From positions 2,530,501 to 2,594,500 of the forward strand of contig JAPDOI010000021.1 in assembly GCA_029168955.1 (NCBI GenBank): a stretch of DNA of 64,000 nt. The letters are read 5' to 3'. Numbering within the stretch: position 1 is the stretch's first letter; the number at the start of each line of letters is the position of its first letter. The translations under genes and the position numbers were made by a program. The notes under the pieces are model-generated. The model was not told the DNA's origin. It did no database searches and saw nothing but the letters and a program-made list of their open reading frames with translations. The DNA comes from Aplectana chamaeleonis. Its lineage: Eukaryota > Nematoda > Chromadorea > Rhabditida > Cosmocercidae. Positions 1 to 9,306 of this stretch are shown here, piece by piece.

Positions 1-65
1 TGCCGACAAGTAGGTATCCTTTGCATGAAATATTCAACTGTCATCATGTGCTTGAGTGCTTTCAG

Positions 66-273
66 AGAACCGGAACTTTTGGACCTCACGTATTTGCTAC
101 CGAATGCGACCTACGAATTGGCACTTCTGAGGATAGCTGAGGGCTACAGGGACGAAGCTGAGGTCCTCTTGGCGAAAGCACGTAGTTACAAGGGCTTCTC
201 TCTCGAGAACAAACTACATTTCCGCATCCATAGCGCCATGGAAATTCTCGGATCGCGAACACCTATGATATGA
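66..273 (+). CDS. Last exon of a TTC39-type tetratricopeptide protein (5' partial)
   Basis: The frame runs to a TGA at 271-273. The product shows what I recognise as the C-terminal end of the TTC39/Iml2 TPR family: a helix with LLPNATYELALL, a partner helix with EAEVLLAKARSY, and the family tail SLENKLHFRIHSAM. I start the exon at 66 because TTTCAG at 60-65 is a typical nematode splice acceptor; an in-frame ATG at 25 would only add residues that look like intron. A GTAGG at 10-14 could be the donor of the preceding exon, leaving an intron of about 56 bases. Family members are TPR scaffold-like proteins whose biochemical role is poorly defined. Everything upstream lies outside the window. The gene appears intact at this end and has its own polyadenylation signal shortly downstream. 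Confidence 0.75.
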
Positions 274-328
274 CTCAGCATGAGCTGGACTCACTTGTGA
301 TCTTCATACGAGTTTCTTCCTGAATTGT

Positions 329-334
329 AATAAA
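329..334 (+). promoter_or_regulatory. Polyadenylation signal AATAAA of the TTC39-like gene
   Basis: A perfect AATAAA lies 56 bases after the TGA stop at 271-273, a normal distance for a nematode 3' UTR. Confidence 0.7.
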
Positions 335-801
335 GTGTCTTGTGATTGACTGTTGTGATTGTATAGGGTGTCAATAGTCACGGATGGCTACACATGCTGT
401 AATGTCAAATGGATCAGTGCTGTCATTTCTTTCGGGAGTAGCTTTGTTTGTTACAATGATCTGTCTCCTTCCTCGACCCAGAATGGTCATTCTTGATAAA
501 TACTTTGTCGTCGTTCCTGTTTCCTGTTTACACCACAGCAAGTAGAAAAAACACGTGAAGAATACGCATTGCGATTACTCAGTGTTGTCGAAAACACAGA
601 ATGAAAATGGAATCCTTTTGCCGTCACGACGTATGTATTCATGAGTATAAGTAAAATGATTAATCGCTAAAAAGCCGAAAATTGTCTCCCCGAACATTCT
701 CTCTGAATGCTTCAGAATCCATTTCCGCGCAATTCGGAGTCAAATGCAGCGTGCGAGCAATCTATCATATCTTCTTCTGAACTGGGCCCGTAGTAAACTC
801 C
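335..801. other. Intergenic, no gene seen
   Basis: No frame resembles a known protein and no RNA gene or repeat is evident. The only notable string is GGGCCCGTAGTAAAC at 784-798, which recurs inverted near 2,947-2,961. Confidence 0.6.
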
Positions 802-910
802 CAGTCCGGCTGATTAAATCATCCGGACTGTTGACCTGACAGCCGGCTGTCAGGATGCGGACAAGCTCGTTGAAGGATAGCAGGCCAGGGCACCGGCGCA
901 ATACCTGGCC
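802..910. repeat. Cluster of three adjacent hairpin-forming inverted repeats
   Basis: CAGTCCGG at 802-809 pairs with CCGGACTG at 823-830. A perfect 20-bp palindrome with half-site CCTGACAGCC occupies 835-854. GGCCAGG at 883-889 pairs with CCTGGCC at 904-910. Three strong stems within 110 bases suggest a decayed foldback element or a structured site; no coding sense is seen. Confidence 0.6.
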
Positions 911-1071
911 GGGTGGATGATTGAGACAGAAATCAGATGGGCTAGACAAATCAGCCGTAAAGCAAATTAGCATTGCAATATCAGCCCAAGTCGCAAGTTA
1001 CAAAATAGCAACTTCCGATTTGAGCTAAAATTGGGGAAGAGACGCAAAGCTGCGACACACGAGATTCGAAC

Positions 1072-1300
1072 CTTTCCAAGACGTCAGCAGGACATCATGG
1101 AAATCGGTAGGACTTCAGATGGCGTCACTAGAACGCCGCGGAAAGTAGATAAGGCTTCAGATGATGTCATCAGGACGTCGTGGAAAGTTGTTGGGACTTC
1201 AGTTGACGTCAGCAGGACATCGTTGATATTGGCAGGGCTCCAGATGACGTCGCCAGGACGCCGTAGAAAGCAGGTAGGGCTCCAGGTGAAGTCGTCAGAA
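1072..1300 (+). repeat. Decayed relic of the 42-bp CRE-containing satellite (about 5.5 units)
   Basis: Units beginning CTTCAG or CTCCAG start at 1113, 1155, 1197, 1238 and 1280, spacings of 42, 42, 41 and 42, with one more degenerate unit from 1072. Each keeps the order seen in the large array at 40,783-64,000: (T)GACGTCA-like core, (A/G)GGAC, (G)TCG, TGGAAAG, then GGG and the next CTTC. Substitution is heavy, so this copy is old. The CAG in CTTCAGATGACG matches the first unit of the big array rather than the CTG of its core units. Confidence 0.85.
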
Positions 1301-1439
1301 ATTCGCGAAGGTGATCACGCGTACGCTGGTTATGATAGTCGTTGAAGTGACCCCTATTGCAGCATGGCGGACTGTCGGGAACTGACGAGGAAAACGGAAG
1401 CATCTTCTGTTTGTCGACTTGAATTTCTGGCGTCGCTCC

Positions 1440-2350
1440 AAATATGGTTATGTCTACGATCGCGCGCGTAGGTATGTGTTTACGCATGTGTGTTCGCGTA
1501 TGTGTACATGCGTACGCAATGGTGAGTGCGTGTGTGCGTATGAGAATGACGTTGCGTGTATGTGCTTGTACACACGCGCGTGCACTCGCGTTTTTCCGAG
1601 CGGATATCTATGCTCAACTGCACTCGTAAGCACGCCCAAGATGTGTTTATGTGTGTGTTGGTATGGGAGTGTTTATTTAAACGCGGGTAATTGCATGCGC
1701 ATCTACATACGCAAGTGTATGTGTATATGCGCGCGCATGTGTTTGAAAGTTGACAGGGATCACATTACTACTTGGTGTCCTTAGTGTGCCCTGGCGCGAT
1801 TATAACATATGTGCACTGAGCATGCGCCAACGCACAATAAAGAACGTAAAGTAGCAGTGCGATAAGTGCTGGGTGTACGTAATAGTGCGCATAGGTATGC
1901 GCGCGTATTTGTGATTACGAATGTAATCACGCGGGCGTGCCACTGCATAGACGGTGTCTGCGCAATCATATGAGCACGCTCATGCATTCTTGTGCGCGTA
2001 ACTGAGCGTCCATCTGTGTACATATGAATACGTGCGCATGTTCTCGTGAACGGAAGTGGGGATTGTGGTCACGTACATACGAATGCGTGCTTGTATGTGC
2101 ATTTAATCACTGTGCACCATGAATGCAAATGTGTACACGTGAAAACGCTTCTTGTGTACGCGTATGAGCCACTGTTCATGCGCGTATACGCACCCAGGAA
2201 CGCGCGTTCATCTCTGTGGGTTTTTTCGTGCTTGTGAATACGAGACAGGTGTTTGCATATATACATACTGGCATATGTGTCAGTGCGCCTATACACGTGC
2301 TTGCGCGTGCACGCGTTTTTGCGAATGCGTGTGAGTGTGTGTGGTGCGCG
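1440..2350. repeat. Long degenerate alternating purine-pyrimidine tract
   Basis: About 900 bases built almost entirely from GT, GC, AT and AC steps, with repeated words such as GTGTATGTG, GCGCGC and TACACACGCG. The longest perfect alternating run I find is 28 bases at 1715-1742. Short open frames here are compositional artefacts (Cys/Val/Arg-rich on one strand, His/Thr-rich on the other). Such DNA is a classic candidate for left-handed Z-DNA. Confidence 0.8.
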
Positions 2351-2360
2351 GATGCGGGTG

Positions 2361-3543
2361 AGTGTGGACCGATACGGCGGCGTTCACACATTGCGCTACG
2401 CGTGACCGCAACCATGAATATGTCATATTGATTTCTGCAGAAGTGGATGAAAAACACCCCATAGCGTCGCCAGTCGCGCGAAGCTAGAAATGGGCCTAAG
2501 CGCGGACAGATCCGCGCACGAGTGCTGAAAAAAAAACTTAGAAGCGTGCGTACATGCGTATTGATGCCACTTTTTGATAGATATCGAGAGGTGACTAGTT
2601 TAAGGAGAATTTCGTAGTGTATGTCTGATAACTCAACGGAGTAAACAAAGACCAAAAATTACGGAAATTTCTCAAGTTGATTTTCGTAATTCAAAGATAA
2701 TTGCACGTTAACTAGAGATTATTGGGAAATCAATTGTGAAGTTTTGGTACATTTCGGACCTGAGACAGCCCATACTCTGTGGCGAAGGGTGAATATGATG
2801 AGTTCTCTGCGAAAATCCTGGCGGAACTTCAACCCTGAATTCTTCGCATAAGTCCGACATCAATGCGACTAGGCCACGACACTCGATCGTTGCTACGTGC
2901 TACCACCAGCCTGGTGCTGCCAACCATTTTCACTCGGCTGACTTGGGTTTACTACGGGCCCTGCTGGTAGCACTACGAATTAGAGAAACATGGTGTAGAG
3001 ACCTCACAAAACTCGAATCCCTTGAAAAGCCCTCTCCAAAACCTCGAAGCATTTAACATTCTGCCCCCTGCGTCTATTTCGGTGTGTTCGGTGCAACACG
3101 AAGTCGTCAAGCCGGAAATCATTCTGCGCCTTGAACCTGTCAGATAAGTTAATTCCTTTTGTTTTTATTTTGTCAAGAGTCCTTCGAAAATAAGAAGTCT
3201 TTAATGCACATATTCGAACACAAGAAAAGCGAGTACTTAGTTTCAAACTTTTGCCTGTCGTGGCGGAATTATTTTCCGTGATAAATTGTCGACCGAGCTC
3301 CCGCTTTTGCACAGCACAAATTTGTTTTTACGTCTCTCTTGCACTATGGCCAGGTAACATTGAGGTTTCAAGCTTCGTCTATTATCTCCACATAGTGCAC
3401 ATGTTGGATTTAGAGGAAGAAAGAACAATGTGATCTTCTGCACGGACGATGGGGAACGGCCGAGGGGAGAACAGTGAGACGCCCCCTTCGGAGAACACGA
3501 CTCACCGTTCTTCCCTCGGCTGAGTGACAAAGACCAAATCAGG
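2361..3543. other. No gene seen; one small foldback
   Basis: No recognisable coding sequence. A foldback of about 90 bases occupies 2,893-2,980, with GTGCTACCA at one end and TGGTAGCAC at the other, and includes the inverted copy of GGGCCCGTAGTAAAC. The rest is unremarkable AT-leaning sequence. Confidence 0.5.
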
Positions 3544-3943
3544 ATTGGCATTAGAGTATGTCAACGAATAATCGGAAAACGAAAATTCGGCCGAATATAC
3601 GAATAATCGAATATTCGAATAATTCGTTTATTCGAATATTCGAAAGACCCAATATTCGAGTATTCGGCCGAATAATTGAAAAAATTCATGATAAAGGGAA
3701 GCAGTCTTTGGCACAAGTCAATTTTTGCGGATTATTTTCAGAATACTCCACTACTCAGCATGAGATATTCAGAAACGTAGTGGTAGAGTATCTCGCTTAG
3801 CACCGAATTAGCGGGTAGACGTAGTAGATACTGTTTTCACGGTTACAGTACACTATTAAAGCGCTATGTTTTACTCAACTTCCATGAATTTGAGTCAATC
3901 GCTTCTTGTTCAGGTCAGTTCGGATATTCTCTCATACTTTCAA

Positions 3944-4611
3944 AGACAGTGTTCACGGTAAAAAAAACCGTTTTATAGTTTTCGATGTTTTGGGTAGGTA
4001 TGCTCTGGCTCCGAACCAAATTCGCTTTGTTCCCTCGCTCGCTTGTGCGGAGCGAGGGTAGAGAAAGAAAGAGCCAGAAAGTGTGGGGAGAAGGAGACGC
4101 AGCGTGCGCGCGCAGACGAACGCGGTGAAAGGAAATGAATTTCACTCGGAAACAGAGGATGGGCTCATTAAGAAGAGATTGATAGGGAAATGTCCCCAAA
4201 GAACACTCAAATAGCGGAGCAAACTGTTTAGTGAAATCTCTGAGAAAATTGTTCATGGCTATTTGTGTTTCGGGAGACTGCGGACAGCGCATCAAACCTG
4301 TTGTCGGGGAAATGTTTTCGCGCTTCAAAAATCTTTGGGAAAGAGGCTTTGCTTTCTGTTTCCTGAACCAAAAATTCTTTAAAAATATGAGGGGACAATG
4401 TACATGCTGGGTTGTGGAAAACCTTTACGCGATTAAGAGTATTCAAAAATTCGTGTTCCTACGGAAAAAGGAACGCAGGGCAAATAACAACTAGGAAGAG
4501 GGCGGGGTGACCCAGTGGGTCAAAAGATTTTTCATTTCTGCTCTTCCTAGAGGGATCTAAGGCTTATGTTTTAGCTAAAAAACGGGGAACACTGCATCGT
4601 GAACACTGCCT
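3944..4611. mobile_element. Foldback MITE with CAGTGTTCACG ends
   Basis: The left end reads AGACAGTGTTCACGGT from 3944; the right end read inward from 4611 is AGGCAGTGTTCACGATG. These resemble the ends of other elements in this window flanked by TTAA, but the flanks here are TCAA and TTGA, so the target site is degenerate. The interior (about 3,990-4,170) recurs in intron 3 of the secreted-protein gene at 13,535-13,700. There is no coding capacity. It is nested in the hAT-like element. Confidence 0.6.
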
Positions 4612-5007
4612 TTGAGATTTCATTTCATTTAGCCTTCTATTCAACCCTTCAATTCATTTTTTCATTGTTCTGCCCCACCAATTTCATAATGACGTGCACT
4701 TGTATCTCACTTAAAACCAGAAGATAAGAACTTGATTTCTTTTAGGATCGGAAAGAACCTGTGTGGTGTTTTTTTTTCTTTTTTTTTTGCATTCTTACAA
4801 ATTGCTTATACTCTGAAATCCGAGACGGCGAGTGTGATGTATACAATTCTATACAGAAAATGTCAAGAAAGTTGGTAGTGCCGCGAGCGGGGGTTGGATT
4901 ATGCCTACCCGATCCGTACTTCCTATTCGAATACCCGCAATTTCGCCCGAATATTCGAATTATTCGTATTCGAATGATTCGAATAATTCGGTTATTCGGA
5001 ACAGTCA

Positions 5008-5175
5008 ATTTTTCGAATAATTCGTTTATTCGACTACTCGGAAAAGCCTATTTCTCGAATTATTTGTTTATTCGACTATTCGAAAAGTCAAATGTCAATT
5101 TTCCGAATAGTTCATTTATTCGACTATTCGAAAAGTCAATTTTCCGAATAATCCATTTATTCGATTATTCGAGAA
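5008..5175. repeat. Short tandem array of TTCGAATAA-type subterminal repeats
   Basis: Four degenerate copies of a unit of roughly 41-50 bases with the order GTCAATTTTTCGAATAA, TTCGTTTATTCGACTA, CGAAAAG. It lies in the subterminal part of the hAT-like element, where such repeats are commonly transposase-binding sites (inference). Confidence 0.6.
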
Positions 5176-5250
5176 TTAGTGTCCAGGATCGACTTTCCAT
5201 GAATTTTGGCATAGCGAACAAATGATTAGTAGAGTGTTAATGAAGCCGTG

Positions 5251-5313
5251 TCCAAGATATTAATTCTTTATCCGGCTAACATTTCGGCCTCGTCGCCTTC
5301 ATCAGAGCCTGTA
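5251..5313 (-). ncRNA. Hammerhead-like ribozyme motif, left arm
   Basis: On the minus strand the hammerhead core words are present in order: CTGATGA (5,299-5,305), a 13-base hairpin AGGCGACGAGGCC forming stem II, then GAAA (5,282-5,285), here followed by T. Stem I is weaker than in the right arm because the bases before CTGATGA differ. Hammerhead motifs in the terminal parts of GIY-YIG Penelope-like elements are established knowledge. Stem III and the cleavage triplet are not convincing by eye. Confidence 0.4.
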
Positions 5314-5522
5314 AAGTCAAAAAACAGATGTGACTATTCCTCAGATACACGATAAACTAGCAGAAAAGCAGCCAAGACTAGGAAGACCTAGGAAACGCCG
5401 CACATAGTCAAAAATTGCATTACTCACTTTAGTTGCCAAGAAAGTGCAGAAGGGGGCCACCTCTAGTTACTCATGCAGTGGGTGGTATGATTATGTGCCT
5501 CCCTGACATGAAGACGTTGAGA

Positions 5523-6561
5523 TCACGGTCTCCAGAGGTCAAGAAAAGGAGCGAGTTCGTTGGTTATAGCAAGGCACTCGTCTTTCCGATTCATTTTGGA
5601 ACTTTTCGCATTAATCCAAAACGCTTCTAGTGTTTTTCGCGCTGGCGTCTGGGGAGCGTGTGCCAAAATTTTGAACGTAACCTAGAAAAACTGGCTGCCT
5701 ACGATGTGCTCCCAACGGTGTACCAGGGACTGATTTTCTTAACCCATCCAGATGTTCCTTTATCCTTGAACATAGTGGGCGTCCTGTTTCACCAATATAT
5801 TCTTCTCCGCATAGGCCACATCAGATCATATATATGACGCCAGACATCATACAGTCTCCTTCCTGACCTGAAGGACAGATCACACAGTCGACCGTGGCGC
5901 AGAATCCGTCGTATAGTCGATTTCTGACCAGCTGACGTTTCAGATTCGCAGGAGGTATCTCCACCAGCCTAACCACGTCGTCAAGGTCGAGTTTTCGCAA
6001 AAATACTCGCACTGACGGACTCATAGCGTCCGATATATACGGGAAACAGAACGACATTCTCCTCTCATTATCGTTATCAGGCCGATTCCGCGTCCGCTGT
6101 CTACCCATGGATGGAACAGTTGAGCTTGTCCTCCTGAAGAGTATCCATTGGTGGCAGCTATTTCTCTAGCTAGCTCCATTGACTCGACTTGCTCTTCGGC
6201 TCCCGAGGAAATCCTTCCAGCTGTATTGTACATGTTCTTAGTGACAGCGACTTTTGTCCGGGAAGGGTGAGCGGAGCTTGGGTGGATCAGGATGTTCTTA
6301 CTGGTAGGTTTCCCCCCACCACTTAGTCTTAGAGATCCTTCCCGCAGCTGGACCTGCACATTGAGAAAAGCCAGCCACGGCTCGTGAGGATTCTCGTGGG
6401 TGAATCGTATGTGCTGTGATTGTTCATTCAGCAATTTGAAACATGTGTCCATTTCCTTCTGTGTGGAGCACACTATGAAACAATCGTCGATATAGGGACG
6501 GTAGATGATGGGCCGCCGCTCCAGTACAGGTCTCTCTATCCGTGGCATGAGGACTATAGCT
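5523..6561 (-). pseudogene. Penelope-like RT C-terminus plus GIY-YIG endonuclease, left copy
   Basis: Reading on the minus strand from 6,561, the RT palm is recognisable by AIVLMPRIERPV followed by the YIDDCF catalytic box of Penelope-type RTs; the thumb follows to about 6,100. A second frame (6,108 to about 5,821) gives the linker and the start of a GIY-YIG nuclease, with VDCVICPSGQEGDCM and GVIYMI, where a stop codon replaces the serine found in the other arm. The conserved C-terminal part, ending at 5,523-5,525, lies beyond. The RT and nuclease parts are in different frames here and in the right arm, so that frameshift predates or was copied with the duplication. The fingers region of RT is missing, so the copy is inactive. 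Confidence 0.85.
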
Positions 6562-6598
6562 TTCGGAGCTTCTCAGAGAACATGAATCTGTTCTGAGC

Positions 6599-7756
6599 AT
6601 GCACCACCTCAACATCTCGCAGATTATGGTGCTTCTCCAAGAGTGTCTTAATTGCTGTATATTTAGGTGGTCCAGTCAGTACTACAGACAAATACGCGGT
6701 CTTGCCATGGGCCAACGTTTGGCACCCACCTTGGCTATAGTTCTCATGTTGCGGATAGTTGGAGCGGCGGCCCATCACCTACCGTCGCTATATCGACGAT
6801 TGTTTCATAGTGTGCTCCACACAGAAGGAAATGGACACATGTTTCAAATTGCTGAATGAACAATCACAGCACATACGATTCACCCACGAGAATCCTCACG
6901 AGCCGTGGCTGGCTTTTCTCAATGTGCAGGTCCAGCTGCGGGAAGGTTCTCTAAGACTAAGTGGTGGGGGGGGGGAACCTACCAGTAAGAACATCCTGAT
7001 CCACCCAAGCTCCGCTCACCCTTCCCGGACAAAAGTCGCTGTCACTAAGAACATGTACAATACAGCTGGAAGGATTTCCTCGGGAGCCGAAGAGCAAGTC
7101 GAGTCAATGGAGCTAGCTAGAGAAATAGCTGCCACCAATGGATACTCTCCAGGAGGACAAGCTCAACTGTTCCATGCATGGGTAGACAGCGGACGCGGAA
7201 TCGGCCTGATAACGATAATGAGAGGAGAATGTCGTTCTGTTTCCCGTATACATCGGACGCTATGAGTCCGTCAGTGCGAGGACTTTTGCGAAAACTCGAC
7301 CTTGACGACGTGGTTAGGCTGGTGGAGATACCTCCTGCGAATCTGAAACGTCAGCTGGTCAGAAATCGACTATACGACAGATTCTGCGCCACAGTCGACT
7401 GTGTGGTCTGTCCTTCAGGTCAGGAAGGAGACTGTATGATGTCTGGCGTCATATATTTGATCTCATGTGGCCTACGCGGAGAAGAATATATTGGTGAAAC
7501 AGGACGCCCTCAAGGATAAAGGAACACCTGGATGGGTTATGAAAATCAGTCCCTGGTACACCGTTGGGAGCACATCGTAGGCAGCCAGTTTTTCTAGGTT
7601 ACGGTCAAAATTTTGGCACACGCTCCTCAGACGCCAGCGCGAAAAACACTAGAAGCGTTTTGGATTATTGCGAAAAGTCCCAAAATGAATCGGAAAGACG
7701 AGTGCCTTGCTATAACCAACGAACTCGCTCCTTTTCTTGACCTCTGGAGACCGTGA
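6599..7756 (+). pseudogene. Penelope-like RT C-terminus plus GIY-YIG endonuclease, right copy
   Basis: On the plus strand 6,599-6,750 encodes the RT segment with YRQIRGLAMGQRLAPT, typical of Penelope RT. About a dozen bases present in the left arm are then missing, shifting the frame just before YRRYIDDCFIVC (about 6,780-6,815). The thumb continues to about 7,180, where a second shift leads into the linker and GIY-YIG nuclease: GVIYLISCG and EEYIGETGRP mark the GIY and YIG halves. After another interruption at 7,517 the conserved tail with KSPKMNRKDECLAITNEL ends at a TGA (7,754-7,756). Penelope-like elements use this nuclease with RT for target-primed insertion. This copy is 5'-truncated and broken at three or more places. 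The antisense frame over 7,649-7,846 is only a shadow. Confidence 0.85.
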
Positions 7757-8058
7757 TCTCAACGTCTTCATGTCAGGGAGGCACATAATCATACCACCCA
7801 CTGCATGAGTAACTAGAGGTGGCCCCCTTCTGCACTTTCTTGGCACCTAAGGTGAGTAATGCAAATTTTGACTATGTGCGGCGTTTCCTAGGTCTTCCTA
7901 GCCTTGGCTGCTTTTCTGCTAGTATATCGTGTGTTTGAGGAATAGTCACATCTGTTTTTTGACTTTCCAGGATCTGATGAAGGCGACGAGGCCGAAACGT
8001 TAGCCGGATAAAGAATTAATATCTTGGACGCGGCTTCATTAACACTCTACTAATCATT
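6733..8058 (+). mobile_element. Penelope-like element, right arm of head-to-head palindrome
   Basis: Mirror image of 5,221-6,561, differing by a small number of substitutions and short indels. The roughly 170-base spacer between the arms (6,562-6,732) is extra RT sequence continuous with this right copy, so the right copy is the longer one. Confidence 0.85.
7966..8028 (+). ncRNA. Hammerhead-like ribozyme motif, right arm
   Basis: CTGATGA lies at 7974-7980, a stem II hairpin AGGCGACGAGGCC at 7981-7993 and GAAA at 7994-7997, followed by C. TCCAGGAT (7966-7973) can pair with ATCTTGGA (8021-8028) over eight positions with one G-U, giving stem I. The spacing matches a type I hammerhead. Stem III is short or absent by eye, and a standard NUH cleavage triplet does not line up cleanly with this stem I register, so the call is tentative. 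Position at the outer end of a Penelope-like element fits the known location of such ribozymes. Confidence 0.5.
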
Positions 8059-8100
8059 TATTCGAGAATTGTTATTCGTTTGATATACTCTAATTGGCAT

Positions 8101-8741
8101 GCATGACTGAGGCGGCAGGGCGCCCAACGTCGCTCGCACGCGTCCCAGTTTGAATGCAAATGGTGGCGCATGCGTGTGACGTAGTGCTCTCTTGCTGCCG
8201 CATTCATGCATGCCACCCCAGGCCTATTCTCCTTGGGAACTTTCCCACCAATGTGTGAGTTAGCGGTGATGTTTGTATCATCGAGAAGGATACCGCCATC
8301 GCCGTGAAGGAAAGGTTCGGTTGCATTCTGACTTTCACAAGATTTTGCTAAATAGGTCGAACTGGACTAGGTGAACCTAATCTAGATATTTTCCGAAGTA
8401 TGAGCCATTACTCTTTGAGAAAATGGCCTGTGTGAAAAGAAGTGCGGGATTCACAGCATGATAGAGCCGTCAAAATATCGATGTTTCTACGGAATGCCGT
8501 CCCGCCGCCCCGCGGCGAGGTCGCTGAACTGGCGGCGTTCAAGGCGCTGCTGTTAGACGATTTTCAACGCGTGCTATGGGGCAAGCACGGACAATGGCTG
8601 AAAACTCGAACAACCAGAACACTTGTTTAGATCAGTGGTTCACGGGAGTGGGTCAAATAACTTGAGGGAGAGCGTTTTCCCGCTGTTTTCGCATGTTCCC
8701 GAGGGATAATCTGTGGCATATTTCCGATTTAGCGGAAAATC
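8101..8741. other. No gene seen
   Basis: Between the hAT-like element and the next TTAA element. A 62-residue open frame at 8,442-8,630 has no recognisable feature. Confidence 0.5.
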
Positions 8742-9306
8742 TTAAAGGCATCGTTCGCGCTGAAAACCAATATTCATTTTTCAGGCTCAATTTCATGATT
8801 GAGCCCGGCGGACCACGTTAGTGAAGTTTTGCGCGTCAAAAACATGAGGTTCTGAAGTTGGAGTGATTCAAGAAGACGATCCGCCACCAATTTTCACCAA
8901 CCATCTAGGCCAAGGAACAGAAGCGCCACCACATGCGCGGATGATTCAGCATTTGAAATTTTTATTTCGGGAAATTCTATCATCCAAACTTGCCCAATGG
9001 ATACTTTATTTTTCAGAATAAGTTCCAGTGAACAAGAGGCAACAGGAATTCACCAACCCAATAAGTTTGAAGCAAAAATCACATCCGACGTTTGCGAAAA
9101 AATTTTTAGACGTATTGCACCAGACACACCGAAATCGACGGGGGGGGGTGGGAAGTGAATAATTCGAGACATTTCAAGATGAGTTTTTTTCGCAAAAGTC
9201 GATGGCTTTGTGGAGCCTTTCCACTTTTATTCTGTACGCCAGATAATTGCCTGCGCAAAAACATGAAAAAATGAGATACGGTTTTTTGCGCGTACGATGC
9301 CTTTAA
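8742..9306. mobile_element. TTAA-flanked MITE, family A, copy 1
   Basis: TTAA at 8742-8745 and 9303-9306 flank ends AGGCATCGTTCGCGCTG (left) and, read inward from the right, AGGCATCGTACGCGCAA. A second copy lies at 33,092-33,526. It has no coding capacity. Its right TTAA is also the left TTAA of the next element. Confidence 0.75.

Larger units (their letters stand above)
5221..6561 (-). mobile_element. Penelope-like element, left arm of head-to-head palindrome
   Basis: This arm is an almost perfect reverse complement of 6,733-8,058: both end outward in ACTAATCATT and both carry the same RT and GIY-YIG coding remnants, 3' untranslated part and ribozyme-like motif. Inward the symmetry stops at about 6,561, just after the codons for AIVLMPRIE. 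Penelope-like elements are known for tandem and inverted arrangements of partial copies. The pair sits inside the hAT-like element. Confidence 0.85.
3544..8100. mobile_element. Composite non-autonomous hAT-like transposon with 8-bp target duplication
   Basis: The octamer ATTGGCAT occurs at 3544-3551 and again at 8093-8100. Between them are terminal inverted repeats: TAGAGTATGTCAACGAATAA from 3552 and, on the other strand from 8092 inward, TAGAGTATATCAAACGAATAA with one extra base. An 8-bp target duplication and ends of the YARNG type (TAGAG) are the established hallmarks of the hAT superfamily. Subterminal stretches rich in TTCGAATA words follow (3,558-3,690 and 4,930-5,180). No hAT transposase is visible. 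The interior is filled by a smaller foldback element (3,944-4,611) and a Penelope-like palindrome (5,221-8,058). Confidence 0.8.

Noticed and set aside
1419..1784. Cysteine-rich open frames
   Set aside because: Produced by TG/CG-rich alternating sequence; codon content is compositional on both strands.
7649..7846. 65-residue minus-strand frame, nearly identical to one at 5,433-5,630
   Set aside because: Both are antisense to the conserved tail of the Penelope GIY-YIG protein; the duplication reflects the palindrome.
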